Source: Solirubrobacteraceae bacterium
Lineage (GTDB): Bacteria; Actinomycetota; Thermoleophilia; Solirubrobacterales; Solirubrobacteraceae
Direction of reading: 5' to 3'
DNA length: 64,000 nt
Assembly: GCA_016463765.1 (NCBI GenBank)
Contig: JAEMQS010000001.1
Location: 1 to 64,000, forward strand
Numbering within the stretch: position 1 is the first letter of the stretch; the number at the start of each line of letters is the position of its first letter. Position numbers and translations under genes: made by a program. Positions 55,801 through 64,000 of this stretch are shown piece after piece. Under the pieces are notes generated by a model that worked only from the letters and a program-made list of their open reading frames with translations, searched no databases and was not told where the DNA came from.

Positions 55801-57216
55801 CTACGCCACCCCGGCGGACGCCTCGCGGTAGCGGTCCATCGCGCGCTTGCGCTCGTCGGCGTGGTCGACGATCGGCGCCGGGTAGTCCAGCCCGATCGCG
55901 CAGCGGGCGTCGCGCTGCTCGGCCTCGGTCATCGTCCACGGCTCGGCCAGCCGGTTGTCCGGGACGGCGGCGAGCTCGGGGACCCAGCGGCGCACGTACG
56001 CGCCGTCGGGGTCGAACTTCCGCTGCTGGAGGATCGGGTTGAAGATGCGCCGGAAGTAGGGCGCGGGGTCGACGCCCGTGGACGCGATCCACTGCCAGTT
56101 GCCGTTGTTCTGCGCCGGCTCGCCGTCGAGCAGGAGCGCCGCGAAGTGCTGTTCGCCCGCGCGCCAGTCGAGGTGCAGATCCTTCGTCAGGAACGACCCG
56201 ACCACCATGCGTGCCCGGTTGTGCATCCACCCCGTCGCGGCGAGCTGGCGCATCCCGGCGTCGACGATGGGGAACCCGGTCTCGCCGCGCTTCCAGGCGT
56301 CGAGCGCGTCGGCGTCCTCGTGCCAGGACAGCGACCGGAACTTCGGCTGGAACTCGCGCCTGACGTTCTCCGGGTGCTCGAGCAGGACCGACGCGTAGAA
56401 GTCGCGCCATGCCAGCTGGCGGACCCAGGCGTCGGCGCCGGGCGTGCCGCGGCGGCGCGCGCGCAGCTCGCACTCGCGCGCCGACAGGCAGCCCCACCGC
56501 AGGTACGGCGACAGCACCGAGGTGCCACCGGCGAGGGTGTCGTGCCGGTCGCCGTAGCGGTCGACCGGCCCGTCGAGCCAGCGCGTGAGCGCCTCGCGTC
56601 CCGCCGCTTCGCCGGGCTCGCAGACCGGGGCGCCGAGGGTCCCGCCGGGGGCGCGCACGCCGCCGGGCAGCTCGCCGCGGTCCAGGCCGCGCGGAAGCGG
56701 CGCCATCGCGCGCGGCGCGCCGTAGATGTCGCGTGCGGCCAGCCGCTCCCAGGCCTTCCAGTACGGCGTGAAGACCGTGTACATCTCGCCGTCGTCCTTG
56801 CGGACCTTCGACACGTCACGCGCGTACGTCCCGGTGTTCGGGACCGCCCGCACGCCGCGCTCCTGCAGCGCGGCGGTCACCGCCCGGTCACGGCGCAGCG
56901 CGTACGGAGACACGTCGCTCGTCCAGAAGACCGCCCCCGCACCGGTCTGCTCGGCGAGCTTCGCCAGCTCGTGCTCGGGGGCGCCGCGACGCAGCACCAG
57001 GCCGCAGCCGCGCGCGTGGAGCTCCTGGTCCAGCGCCCGCAGGCAGCCGAACAGGAACTGCGCGCGCGGTGACGACGCATACCGGCCGTGCAGCAGCGCG
57101 TCGTCGAGGATGAAGACCGGGATGACCACGTCGAACTCCGCGCGGGCCCGGTGCAGGGCGGGGTTGTCGTGCAGCCGCAGGTCGCGGCGCATCCAAAGCA
57201 GGCACGTGGACGGCAT
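55801..57216 (-). CDS. phrB: Deoxyribodipyrimidine photolyase (CPD-type)
   Basis: CLLWMRRDLRLHDNPALHRAR; WRDFYASVLLEHP; GFPIVDAGMRQLAATGWMHNRARMVVGSFLTKDLHLDWRAGEQHF. Confidence 0.95.
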   Translation of the reverse strand: MPSTCLLWMRRDLRLHDNPALHRARAEFDVVIPVFILDDALLHGRYASSPRAQFLFGCLRALDQELHARGCGLVLRRGAPEHELAKLAEQTGAGAVFWTSDVSPYALRRDRAVTAALQERGVRAVPNTGTYARDVSKVRKDDGEMYTVFTPYWKAWERLAARDIYGAPRAMAPLPRGLDRGELPGGVRAPGGTLGAPVCEPGEAAGREALTRWLDGPVDRYGDRHDTLAGGTSVLSPYLRWGCLSARECELRARRRGTPGADAWVRQLAWRDFYASVLLEHPENVRREFQPKFRSLSWHEDADALDAWKRGETGFPIVDAGMRQLAATGWMHNRARMVVGSFLTKDLHLDWRAGEQHFAALLLDGEPAQNNGNWQWIASTGVDPAPYFRRIFNPILQQRKFDPDGAYVRRWVPELAAVPDNRLAEPWTMTEAEQRDARCAIGLDYPAPIVDHADERKRAMDRYREASAGVA

Positions 57217-57257
57217 GCCAGGAGTACGGAGCAGCCCGCGCCATAGACTGACGCGAG

Positions 57258-57884
57258 ATGGCCGATCGCCTTGTTCGTGACTTTCCCCTGTTCCCGCTGG
57301 GACTCGTCGCGCTCCCCCACGAGCAGGTTCCCCTGCACATCTTCGAGACGCGCTACCGGACGATGATCACCGAGTGCCTGGAGCGAGGCAGCGAGTTCGG
57401 CATCGTCTGGATGGACGACGAAGAGCTGCGCGACGTCGGGTGCGCGTGCCGCATCGAGGAGGTCCTCGAGCAGATGGAGGACGGCCGGATGAACATCCTC
57501 GTGCGCGGGACGCAGCCGTTCCGCATCGTGGCCCGGCAGGACGACTTCCCGTACCCGGCGGGCACCGTCGAGCTGCTGTCCTCCTCCGACGAGGACCCGG
57601 ACATCGAGGCGACCGAGCGTGCCCAGGAGGCCTACGCGGAGCTCGTCCGCCAGGCCACCGAGGACGACCCGGACCCCGAGCGCATCGAGGGGATGGACGC
57701 CTACGGCATGGCGGCGACCGTCGACTTCGGCCTGGAGGCCAAGCAGGGCCTGCTGGAGCTGCGCAGCGAGAACGCCCGGCTGAAGCTCATCACCCGGCTG
57801 TTCCTCGCGGCCACGAAGCGCCTGGACTTCATCGAGCGGGCCCAGGCGCGGGCTCGGTCGAACGGGAAGGTCCGCTTCGGCTAG
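57258..57884 (+). CDS. Lon N-terminal (substrate-binding) domain protein, stand-alone
   Basis: DFPLFPLGLVALPHEQVPLHIFETRYRTMITECLERGSEFGIV. Confidence 0.9.
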   Translation: MADRLVRDFPLFPLGLVALPHEQVPLHIFETRYRTMITECLERGSEFGIVWMDDEELRDVGCACRIEEVLEQMEDGRMNILVRGTQPFRIVARQDDFPYPAGTVELLSSSDEDPDIEATERAQEAYAELVRQATEDDPDPERIEGMDAYGMAATVDFGLEAKQGLLELRSENARLKLITRLFLAATKRLDFIERAQARARSNGKVRFG

Positions 57885-58731
57885 AGGCGGCGAGGTAGGA
57901 GCCGGCGACGATGAGGATCATGCCGCCCACCGCGCCCGCGGTGATCGGTTCGTCGAGGAGCAGCGCGCCGTACATGACGGCGAACACCGGCGCGATGTAC
58001 GTGACGAGGCTCGTGGTGGCCATCCCGACGTCGGCGATCAGCGCGTAGAACAGGACGAACGCGACGCCCGTGCCCCCCATGCCGAGGACGATCATCGAGG
58101 CGACCGTGTCCAGGCCGGGGGTGTGGTCGGGCATCGTCGCGAGCGCCAGCGGCAGCGTCACGGCGGCGCTGACGAGCATCGTCCCCGAGGCGGTCGCGGC
58201 CGCGGGGACATCGGCGAGCTTCGCGCGCAGGAAGAACCCGCCGATCGCGTAGCCCAGGCTGGCGAGGACGACCATGAGCCCGCCGATCACCGCGGCGGAG
58301 TCGCTCTGGAGGTCGAGGCCGAAGAGCAGCACGATCCCCGCCATCCCGGCGAGCAGGCCGACGAGCCCCCAGCCGCGGGTCACCTGCGTGCGGTCCAACC
58401 GCAGAGCGAGGAGCGCGGTGAAGAGCGGCACGGACGCCACCAGAATCCCCGTCAGGCCTGACGCGATCTCCCGCTCGCCCGCGGCGATGAGCACGAACGG
58501 CACCGCCACCTGGACGAGCGCCAGCGTCACGACCGCGCCCCATCGGCCGCGCAGCGCGCCGAGCTGCCCGCGGTGGGCCGCGAGCGGGACGAGCACCAGG
58601 GCCCCCAGCGCACACCGCCCGCACACCACCCACCCGACCGACAGGTCCTCGAGCGCGACCTTGATGAAGAGGTAGGACGACCCCCAGATCGCCGCCACGA
58701 TCAGCAGGGTGCCCCACGAGCGGCGGGACAT
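57829..58731 (-). CDS. EamA/DMT family transporter
   Basis: [41 protein letters not shown]; ten hydrophobic segments; 3' end overlaps the convergent Lon-domain gene. Confidence 0.88.
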   Translation of the reverse strand: MSRRSWGTLLIVAAIWGSSYLFIKVALEDLSVGWVVCGRCALGALVLVPLAAHRGQLGALRGRWGAVVTLALVQVAVPFVLIAAGEREIASGLTGILVASVPLFTALLALRLDRTQVTRGWGLVGLLAGMAGIVLLFGLDLQSDSAAVIGGLMVVLASLGYAIGGFFLRAKLADVPAAATASGTMLVSAAVTLPLALATMPDHTPGLDTVASMIVLGMGGTGVAFVLFYALIADVGMATTSLVTYIAPVFAVMYGALLLDEPITAGAVGGMILIVAGSYLAASSRSGPSRSTEPAPGPAR

Positions 58732-58897
58732 GACCGACGAGTCTAGGTTCGCGGCGCGGGGTTCGAGCCCCGTACCGGAACCGGTGAGGCACATCGTCGA
58801 CCGGTGTCAAGCGGTGACGCGCCAGCGCCGATCAGAGACGGCGAAGCGCGTGGTCTGTACAGCGCGTCTAGAACCCTTCCACCAGGAGCACCACCCG

Positions 58898-60730
58898 ATG
58901 TCTGCCCTCTCCATCCGCGACTGGAGCCTGCGCACCAAGCTGCTGACCGGCTTCGGCGCGGTCCTCCTCCTCATGGTCGCGATCATCGTCGTCGCGATCT
59001 CCAGCGCCAAGGCGCTCAGCGACGACGCCGTCGCGAGCTTCGCGGACGACGCGATCCCGCTCGGGGCCGCCACCCAGGACCTCGTCACGCAGATGGTCAA
59101 CCAGGAGACCAGCGTCCGCGGGTTCCTGGTCACCGGGGAGGACACCAGCCTGGAGACGTACAACCAGGCCAAGAAGGACCTCGCGCAGGACCTCAAGACG
59201 ATCGAGCCGCTCGTCGCCGCGCACCCGATCATGGGTGACCTGATCGACCGCGCCGAGCCGCAGATGCAGGCCATCGAGGAGTACTTCGAGCAGCAGATCG
59301 CGCTCGTGCGTTCCGGCCCGGCGGGTCAGCGCCGCGCCCAGGCGCAGATCGGCGAGGGGCGCGAGCTCTTCGAGGAGTTCCGCGCGACCGCCGCCCTGAT
59401 CGAGGCGGACCGCGAGAAGTTCGTCCAGGACGCGGTCAACGAGCAGAGCGACAGCCTCGCCTCGACGCGGACGAAGCTCATCGGCATCGGCATCGCCGCG
59501 GCGCTGCTGGCCGCCGGCATCGCCCTGGTGCTGTCCCGTTCGATCAAGCGCGGCGTGGATCGCGTCCTGCTCAGCCTCGCGGAGCTGCGTGACCGTGCCG
59601 TCGTGCCGCTGGGCGAGGGCCTGGAGGCTCTGCGCGGCGGCGACCTGACGCGCGCCATCGCCCCGGAGGCGCCGGTCATCGAGAATCCGTCGAAGGACGA
59701 GATCGGCCAGGTCGGCACGGCCGTCAACGAGATCGGCGCCTCCGTGATCGCCTCGGCCGAGAGCTACGAGGACGCGCGCGCCGCACTCGTCGGGATGATC
59801 TCGCAGGTCTCCGAGACCGCGGGCACCGTCTCGTCCTCGTCGCAGCAGATGGCCTCCGTCTCCCAGGAGGCGGGCCGCGCGGTCGGCGAGATCGCGAACG
59901 CCGTCGGTGAGGTCGCCGGCGGGGCCGAGCGCCAGGTCCGTGCCGTCCAGGGCACGCGTGCCGGCATCCAGCAGATGAGCAGCGCGACGGACGAGTCCGC
60001 GGCGCAGGCCGAGCAGACCGCTGCGGCGGCCCGGGAGGCCGGCGAGGTCGCGAAGGACGGCGCCCAGGCCGTCCAGCGGGCGACCGAGGTCATGGCCTCC
60101 GTGCGCGAGGCGTCCGGTCAGGCGACCGACGCCATCCGTCAGCTCGGTGCCAAGAGCGAGCAGATCGGCGGGATCGTCGACACGATCACGACGATCGCCG
60201 AGCAGACCAACCTGCTCGCGCTCAACGCGGCCATCGAGGCCGCTCGGGCCGGCGAGCAGGGCCGCGGGTTCGCGGTCGTCGCCGACGAGGTCCGCAAGCT
60301 CGCCGAGGAGAGCCAGGAGGCGGCCGCCTCGATCGCCTCCCTGATCGGCGAGATCCAGTCCGAGACCGGCCGTGCCGTCGAGGTCGTCGAGGACGGCGGG
60401 CGCCAGACCGCCGAGGGTGCCTCCACGGTGGAGCAGGCCCGTGAGGCGTTCGTCCAGATCGAGTCGCGCGTCGACGACGTCAACCGGCGCGTCGCCGAGA
60501 TCGCGTCGGCCATCGGCCAGGTCGCTGCGAGCGCGCAGCAGATCACCGGTGAGGTCGAGGAGGTCGCCAGCGTGGCCGAGCAGACCAGCGCGTCGAGTCA
60601 GCAGGTCTCCGCGAGCACGGAGGAGACCAGCGCGTCGACCGAGCAGATCGCGGCCAGCGCCCAGGAGCTGTCGGCGTCCGCGGTCGAGCTCGAGCACCTC
60701 GTGTCGCAGTTCCGGCTCACCGAGGCGTAG
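58898..60730 (+). CDS. Methyl-accepting chemotaxis protein
   Basis: TM-flanked CHASE3-like sensor; signalling hairpin [51 protein letters not shown]-type sequence. Confidence 0.95.
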   Translation: MSALSIRDWSLRTKLLTGFGAVLLLMVAIIVVAISSAKALSDDAVASFADDAIPLGAATQDLVTQMVNQETSVRGFLVTGEDTSLETYNQAKKDLAQDLKTIEPLVAAHPIMGDLIDRAEPQMQAIEEYFEQQIALVRSGPAGQRRAQAQIGEGRELFEEFRATAALIEADREKFVQDAVNEQSDSLASTRTKLIGIGIAAALLAAGIALVLSRSIKRGVDRVLLSLAELRDRAVVPLGEGLEALRGGDLTRAIAPEAPVIENPSKDEIGQVGTAVNEIGASVIASAESYEDARAALVGMISQVSETAGTVSSSSQQMASVSQEAGRAVGEIANAVGEVAGGAERQVRAVQGTRAGIQQMSSATDESAAQAEQTAAAAREAGEVAKDGAQAVQRATEVMASVREASGQATDAIRQLGAKSEQIGGIVDTITTIAEQTNLLALNAAIEAARAGEQGRGFAVVADEVRKLAEESQEAAASIASLIGEIQSETGRAVEVVEDGGRQTAEGASTVEQAREAFVQIESRVDDVNRRVAEIASAIGQVAASAQQITGEVEEVASVAEQTSASSQQVSASTEETSASTEQIAASAQELSASAVELEHLVSQFRLTEA

Positions 60731-60735
60731 CCACG

Positions 60736-62217
60736 TCAGGCGATGGCGACCGCGCCCCCACGGCGCGGGTCGCCGCCGCCTGACAGCGCGCCGCCGGGCG
60801 TCCGCCGGATCGCCTGCACCCCGCCGAAGAACAGGTTGCGCGACCGGAAAGGCGCCACCGCCCGGCCCGCGCGCTCGAGCAGGTCGACCGGCACCCCGGG
60901 CTCGGCGTAGACGACACCGCTCTCGAAGTGCGCGCGCGGGGCGTCCACCGCGTCCTGCGCGTCGAGCCCGTGATCGACGATCCCCACGATCGTCTGCAGC
61001 AGCGCCGAGCGGATGCGGTTCGACCCCGCGCTGCCCAGCACCGCCTCGACGTCGTGCGGATCCCCGCGCGTCACCACAGTCGGCGCCATCATCGACGGCA
61101 TCCGCCGGCCCGGTGGTGCGGTGTGGAACCCCATCGGGCTGAGGTCCTCCTCGCCCATGATGTTGTTCACGTGGATGCCGGTGCCGGGAACGACGACGCC
61201 CGCGCCCTCGCCGTTCGTGCAGGTCACCGCGCACGCCAGGCCCTCGCCGTCGAGGACCGAGATGTGCGTCGTGGAGCCCAGCCGCATCGCCAGGAACGTG
61301 TCGAGGAAGCCGGGCTCGTCGAGGCCGTCGACGAACGCGTCGGTGCGCGCGGTCTGGGCGGCGTCCATCGCGTCGACCACCGCCGTGAGCGGCGGCGGCG
61401 ACGGCGCGCGGTCGAGCAGACCGAGGCTGTACGCGAGCAGGATGCCGCCGGCGCTCGGGGGCGGGTTCGTCAGGACCTCGCGTCCGCGGTAGGCGACCCG
61501 CGCGGGTGCTCGCGGGACCGCTTCGTACGTGGTGAGATCGGTCGGCGTCAGCACCCCGCCGCGCGCGTCGAGCCAGCTGACGACCGCGTCGGCGAGGTCC
61601 CCGCGGTAGAACGGGTCCGCGCCCTCGGCGCCGAGGCGATCGATCGCGTCGCCCATCTCCCCGAAGCGGAACCGCTCACCGGCACGCAGCGGACGGCCAC
61701 CCGGAGCGAAGACGGCACGGGCCTCGGGCGTCGACAGCAGGATGCCCGCGAGGATCTCGAAGACGTAGGCCTGCGGCTCGTTGAGCACCACGCCCTCGCG
61801 GGCCAGTCGCGCCGCCGGTGCGGTGAGCTGGTCGAGCGGCACGGTCCCCCAGCGCCGCGACGCCTCCACGATGCCCGCCGGGTTGCCGTACGGGCCGCAG
61901 GAGGCGGGGCCGACGTGGAAGATCTGCACCGCGTCGCCGAATGACACCGACACGGGGATGAGCGCCGCCTGCGCGGCGTGCGCCTCGGGGCCGAGGCCGG
62001 GCGCGCCGACGAAGAAGTCCAGCAGCGTCGGCTCGACCCCCGGGCCGGCGACGAGCAGGTAGCCGCCCGCGCCGGGACCGGTCAGCAGCGGCTCGGCCGT
62101 CCACGACGCGAGCATCGCGGCGATGGCCGCATCGACGGCGTTCCCTCCGGCGCGCAGGACCTGCGCGCCGGCATCCGCGGAGACGGGATGGCCGGCGGCG
62201 ACGACGCCGCCGGTCAT
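60736..62217 (-). CDS. ggt: Gamma-glutamyltranspeptidase
   Basis: VVAAGHPVSADAGAQVLRAGGNAVDAAIAAMLA; LGSTTHISVLDGEGLAVA-like nucleophile region; GSAGSNRIRSALLQTIVG. Confidence 0.9.
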   Translation of the reverse strand: MTGGVVAAGHPVSADAGAQVLRAGGNAVDAAIAAMLASWTAEPLLTGPGAGGYLLVAGPGVEPTLLDFFVGAPGLGPEAHAAQAALIPVSVSFGDAVQIFHVGPASCGPYGNPAGIVEASRRWGTVPLDQLTAPAARLAREGVVLNEPQAYVFEILAGILLSTPEARAVFAPGGRPLRAGERFRFGEMGDAIDRLGAEGADPFYRGDLADAVVSWLDARGGVLTPTDLTTYEAVPRAPARVAYRGREVLTNPPPSAGGILLAYSLGLLDRAPSPPPLTAVVDAMDAAQTARTDAFVDGLDEPGFLDTFLAMRLGSTTHISVLDGEGLACAVTCTNGEGAGVVVPGTGIHVNNIMGEEDLSPMGFHTAPPGRRMPSMMAPTVVTRGDPHDVEAVLGSAGSNRIRSALLQTIVGIVDHGLDAQDAVDAPRAHFESGVVYAEPGVPVDLLERAGRAVAPFRSRNLFFGGVQAIRRTPGGALSGGGDPRRGGAVAIA

Positions 62218-62220
62218 CGA

Positions 62221-63603
62221 TCAGCCTCGGGGAACGAACTCAGGGACGTCGAGCTGGTTGACGCCCAGCCCGGTCTGCCGGACCGAGGACCGCTCCGGAC
62301 GGGTGCGCTCCACGCGCGGCTCGCCCTTCGGCTCCTCGAGCACGCGGGAGATCGGCCGCGACGACACCGGGCCGTAGCCCGTGGCGACGACGGTGATCCA
62401 GATCTGGTCACCGAGCGTCTCGTCGACCATCGCGCCGAAGATGATGTTCGCCTCCGGATGCGCGGCGGCCGACACCGTCTTCGCGGCCTCGTTGACCTCC
62501 CACAGGGAGAGGTCGGCGCCGCCGGTGATGGAGAGCAGGATCTTGCGGGCGCCCTCCATGCTCGTCTCGAGCAGCGGGGACGAGCACGCCTGCTCGGCCG
62601 CCGTGATCGCCCGGTCGTCGCCCGTGCCCATGCCGATCCCGAGGAGCGCGTTGCCCGCCTCGGACATGATCGTGCGGACGTCGGCGAAGTCCAGGTTGAT
62701 GATGCCCGGCAGCGTCACGAGGTCGGACACGCCCTGCACGCCCTGGCGCAGCACGTCGTCGGCCACGTTGAAGGCAGCCATCATCGAGGTCTGCTTGTCG
62801 AGCACGGACAGCAGGCGGTCGTTCGGCACCGTGATGAGGGTGTCGACCTCCTGCGCGAGCGCGTCGACGCCCAGCTCTGCGGCGTCGCGGCGGCGCGTGC
62901 CCTCGAAGCCGAACGGCTTCGTGACGATGCCGACGGTCAGCGCGCCCACCTCGCGGGCGATGCGCGCCACGACGGGCGCGGCGCCCGTCCCGGTGCCGCC
63001 GCCGGCGCCCGCGGCCACGAACACCATGTCCGAGCCCTTGAGCAGCGACTTCAGGCGGTCGTAGTCGGCCATCGCGGCGTTGCGGCCGAGTTCGGGGTCC
63101 GCGCCGGCACCCAGACCGCGCGTCAGCTCTTCGCCGATGTGCACGGTGAGGTTCGCCGTCGAGGCCTGCAGCGACTGGACGTCGGTGTTCACCGCGATGA
63201 ACTCGATGCCGTTGATCTGCGCCTCGACCATGCGGTTGACGGCGTTGACGCCGCCGCCGCCCACACCCACGACGCGGATGATCGGATGCCCCGCGCGCGA
63301 TTCGCCGAACGACGACATCGGCATCGGCGAGCTGGAGAACGTCGTGTCGTCGGCCAGCGGGCGCTCGGGCTCGGGCTCGTATGACGACGTGGGCTCCAGG
63401 ACGTTGTCCGGGATGTCCGAGCTGAACGCGTGGCGCAGGCGCTCCTGCGGGGTCGGCGTCGGGTCCGCGGGCGCCGGAGCTGCCGCCTGCGGGGCGGGCT
63501 CGGCGGCCTCGGCCGCGCCCTCTGCCTCCGGCGCCGGCTCCGTCTTGCGGAACAGTTCGGCCAGCGGCCCTTCGCGCATGCTTGCGCGCTTATCCCTTGC
63601 CAT
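62221..63603 (-). CDS. ftsZ: Cell division protein FtsZ with ~100-aa N-terminal extension
   Basis: [39 protein letters not shown] tubulin signature, C-terminal [19 protein letters not shown] Shine-Dalgarno upstream of ATG at 63603. Confidence 0.97.
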   Translation of the reverse strand: MARDKRASMREGPLAELFRKTEPAPEAEGAAEAAEPAPQAAAPAPADPTPTPQERLRHAFSSDIPDNVLEPTSSYEPEPERPLADDTTFSSSPMPMSSFGESRAGHPIIRVVGVGGGGVNAVNRMVEAQINGIEFIAVNTDVQSLQASTANLTVHIGEELTRGLGAGADPELGRNAAMADYDRLKSLLKGSDMVFVAAGAGGGTGTGAAPVVARIAREVGALTVGIVTKPFGFEGTRRRDAAELGVDALAQEVDTLITVPNDRLLSVLDKQTSMMAAFNVADDVLRQGVQGVSDLVTLPGIINLDFADVRTIMSEAGNALLGIGMGTGDDRAITAAEQACSSPLLETSMEGARKILLSITGGADLSLWEVNEAAKTVSAAAHPEANIIFGAMVDETLGDQIWITVVATGYGPVSSRPISRVLEEPKGEPRVERTRPERSSVRQTGLGVNQLDVPEFVPRG

Positions 63604-64000
63604 GAGAGAGCACCTCCTTCGCGAGATCGCGATAGGACTGGGCGGCCACGCCGTCCGGGTCGTACTTGAGCACCGACATCCCCTTGACGGGGGCCTCCGC
63701 GAAGCGGATGGTCTTGCGGATCCGCGACGCGAAGACGCGATCCCCGAAGTTCTCCTCCAGCAGCGAGATCGCTTCCTGCGCGTGCAGGGTGCGGGTGTCG
63801 ACCAGCGTGGGCAGGATGCCCTCGATGTCGACGCCGGGGTTCAGTTCCTCACGGATCATGTGCAGCGTGTTCTGCAGCTGGATCAAGCCACGCATCGACA
63901 GATACTCGCACTGAACGGGGACGATCACCTTATGTGCGGCCGTCAGGGCGTTGATCGTGAGCAGTCCGAGGCTCGGCGGCGTGTCGATGCAGATGAAGTC
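63590..64000 (-). CDS. ParA/Soj-family ATPase, C-terminal part (continues beyond window end)
   Basis: [46 protein letters not shown]...[44 protein letters not shown]. Confidence 0.93.
   Translation of the reverse strand, partial: DFICIDTPPSLGLLTINALTAAHKVIVPVQCEYLSMRGLIQLQNTLHMIREELNPGVDIEGILPTLVDTRTLHAQEAISLLEENFGDRVFASRIRKTIRFAEAPVKGMSVLKYDPDGVAAQSYRDLAKEVLSHGKG

Noticed and set aside
54958-57072. 704-aa plus-strand ORF
   Set aside because: Antisense to the membrane protein and CPD photolyase; shadow composition.
58741-58780. GCGGGGTTCGAGCCCCGT resembling a tRNA T-arm / integration site
   Set aside because: Loop/stem register does not fit a 5+7+5 T-arm, and no D-arm or anticodon stem can be drawn upstream.
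1-64000. Mobile elements, phage or defence systems
   Set aside because: No transposase, integrase, restriction-modification, toxin-antitoxin or Cas-like protein recognised in any plausible frame; all large intergenic gaps are short and composition is even.

Overview
64 kb of very GC-rich actinobacterial chromosome. The style suggests Thermoleophilia/Solirubrobacterales, which is inference. About 54 protein-coding genes can be supported; I see no rRNA, tRNA, CRISPR array, prophage or transposase. Main content: (1) urea/branched-chain ABC ATPase end (urtE-like); (2) a c-di-GMP/phosphorelay island at 0.3-9 kb (tandem-GGDEF protein, hybrid kinase with REC and Hpt, REC + degenerate EAL, MalT-like LuxR); (3) a recognisable rpmE / DUF1385 / prfA / prmC / tsaC / glyA / wecA-like backbone (12-26 kb) interrupted by non-conserved genes; (4) more GGDEF/EAL/HD-GYP proteins (21-36 kb); (5) ETF, ETF-QO, thiolase, acyl-CoA dehydrogenase, stand-alone B12-binding protein and MeaB (30-44 kb); (6) two resuscitation-promoting-factor-like peptidoglycan hydrolases, each preceded by a ydaO-type (c-di-AMP) riboswitch (44.5-46.7 kb); (7) a translationally coupled methyltransferase / GH57 / GT4 operon matching mycobacterial Rv3030-Rv3031-Rv3032, the methylglucose lipopolysaccharide genes (46.7-50 kb); (8) an FeS-type photolyase, a P450 with divergent TetR and paired palindromic operators, and a CPD photolyase, with two copies of a 44-bp stop-codon-bearing hairpin repeat (51-57 kb); (9) MCP, gamma-glutamyltranspeptidase, an N-terminally extended FtsZ and a coupled ParA (58.9-64 kb). 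The best candidates for something new are the MGLP-like operon, the duplicated hairpin that gives two unrelated proteins the same C-terminus, and the parA-ftsZ-ggt arrangement with the long FtsZ N-terminus. All homology calls are from reading translations; no database search was run.
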